A DNA stretch of 5,685 bases, taken from Betaproteobacteria bacterium (GTDB taxonomy: Bacteria; Pseudomonadota; Gammaproteobacteria; Burkholderiales; Usitatibacteraceae). Below are positions 5,311 through 5,685 of this stretch, in pieces (the first letter of the stretch is position 1; each line of letters opens with the position of its first letter). The stretch lies in assembly GCA_025362705.1 (NCBI GenBank), contig JANYFH010000087.1, forward strand, positions 1-5,685. The letters are read 5' to 3'. A model generated the notes under the pieces. The model searched no databases. It had not been told where the DNA came from and worked only from the letters and a program-made list of their open reading frames with translations. The position numbers were made by a program, and so were the translations under genes.

Positions 5311-5685
5311 CTAGAGTTTTACCAGTTTATCCTCAGCGATCACCGCGTTCGCTGCGATATCCGGTCGCTGCTTCAATCGCACATAATGCGGCGTGAAATC
5401 CGGCGCGGTTGCATCGAACAATTCCTGGAAACTGTCGATGACGAAGTACGTTTCCTGAAACGTATCGATCTTGTATCTGGATTGCATCACACGCAGCAGG
5501 TCGAATTTAATACGGTTTGGTTTCGGGCTCTGGACGCAATACGGCAATTCGCCTGCCGATGACAACGTGCCCGCGCCATAGGTGCGCAAACCTTTCGGCG
5601 TCTGGATCAGCCCGAATTCGACGGTGTACCAATAAAGCCGGGCGAGATAATCGAGCGCGTCCAGCCCTTTGGCTTTTACGCCGCC
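5311..5685 (-). CDS. phhA: Phenylalanine 4-monooxygenase (phenylalanine hydroxylase), C-terminal part, cut by window edge
   Basis: The enzyme converts phenylalanine to tyrosine using tetrahydropterin, oxygen and non-haem iron, in the cytoplasm. The frame is open from the right edge to the TAG at 5313-5311 and gives 124 residues with no start in view. The segment YWYTVEFGL at residues 18-26 contains Glu23, which corresponds to the third iron ligand of this family (human Glu330, Chromobacterium violaceum Glu184). The two iron-ligand histidines lie in the missing N-terminal part. RTYGAGTLSSAGELPYC (34-50) matches the next conserved block, and FQETYFVIDSFQELF (76-90) with DFTPHY (96-101) gives the typical bacterial C-terminal region. 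Bacterial forms are about 260-300 residues, so slightly less than half is present. The C-terminus ends naturally, without truncation or frameshift. yqaA follows on the same strand after a REP-like hairpin. Confidence 0.95.
   Translation of the reverse strand, partial: GGVKAKGLDALDYLARLYWYTVEFGLIQTPKGLRTYGAGTLSSAGELPYCVQSPKPNRIKFDLLRVMQSRYKIDTFQETYFVIDSFQELFDATAPDFTPHYVRLKQRPDIAANAVIAEDKLVKL

Noticed and set aside
5227..5562. A 111-codon plus-strand open frame at the right end
   Set aside because: It is mostly antisense to phhA, which has clear family motifs.

Overview
The window comes from a proteobacterial chromosome, most likely a betaproteobacterium. That placement rests on family resemblance and style only: Gram-negative periplasmic binding proteins without lipoboxes, an iron-dependent PhhA-type phenylalanine hydroxylase, a YqaA-type membrane protein, moderately high GC, and palindromic repeats built on CCGTCATTCCCGC. 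No phage, plasmid, CRISPR, tRNA or rRNA sequence was seen, and nothing here looks like a complete new multi-gene system.

Layout, left to right. (1) At 1-469 on the minus strand is the N-terminal part of an M61-family (glycyl aminopeptidase-like) metallopeptidase, cut by the window edge. (2) A 90-bp divergent gap follows. (3) Two tandem plus-strand genes, 560-2161 and 2336-3922, encode paralogous family 5 (DppA/OppA-like) periplasmic solute-binding proteins. Their 174-bp spacer contains an 87-bp palindromic repeat element at 2165-2251 that can fold into a three-way junction. No permease or ATPase gene is visible, so within this window the pair is orphan. (4) At 4053-4508 on the plus strand is a small gene for a membrane-anchored HIT-domain protein with a variant active-site motif, Y-L-H-F-H in place of H-x-H-x-H. 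Its base composition is less GC-rich than that of the binding-protein genes. (5) Convergent to it, at 4708-5136 on the minus strand, is yqaA (DedA/VTT-like inner-membrane protein, 142 aa). (6) A 30-bp REP-like hairpin lies at 5193-5222. (7) At 5311-5685 on the minus strand is the C-terminal part of phhA (phenylalanine 4-monooxygenase), cut by the right edge; it retains the glutamate iron ligand.

The divergent M61 peptidase, the two peptide-type binding proteins and the phenylalanine hydroxylase would fit a loose theme of peptide and amino-acid scavenging, but this is inference from position only. The observations most worth a second look are the variant membrane-tethered HIT protein and the composite repeat between the two paralogous binding-protein genes. 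All gaps between genes are under 200 bp.
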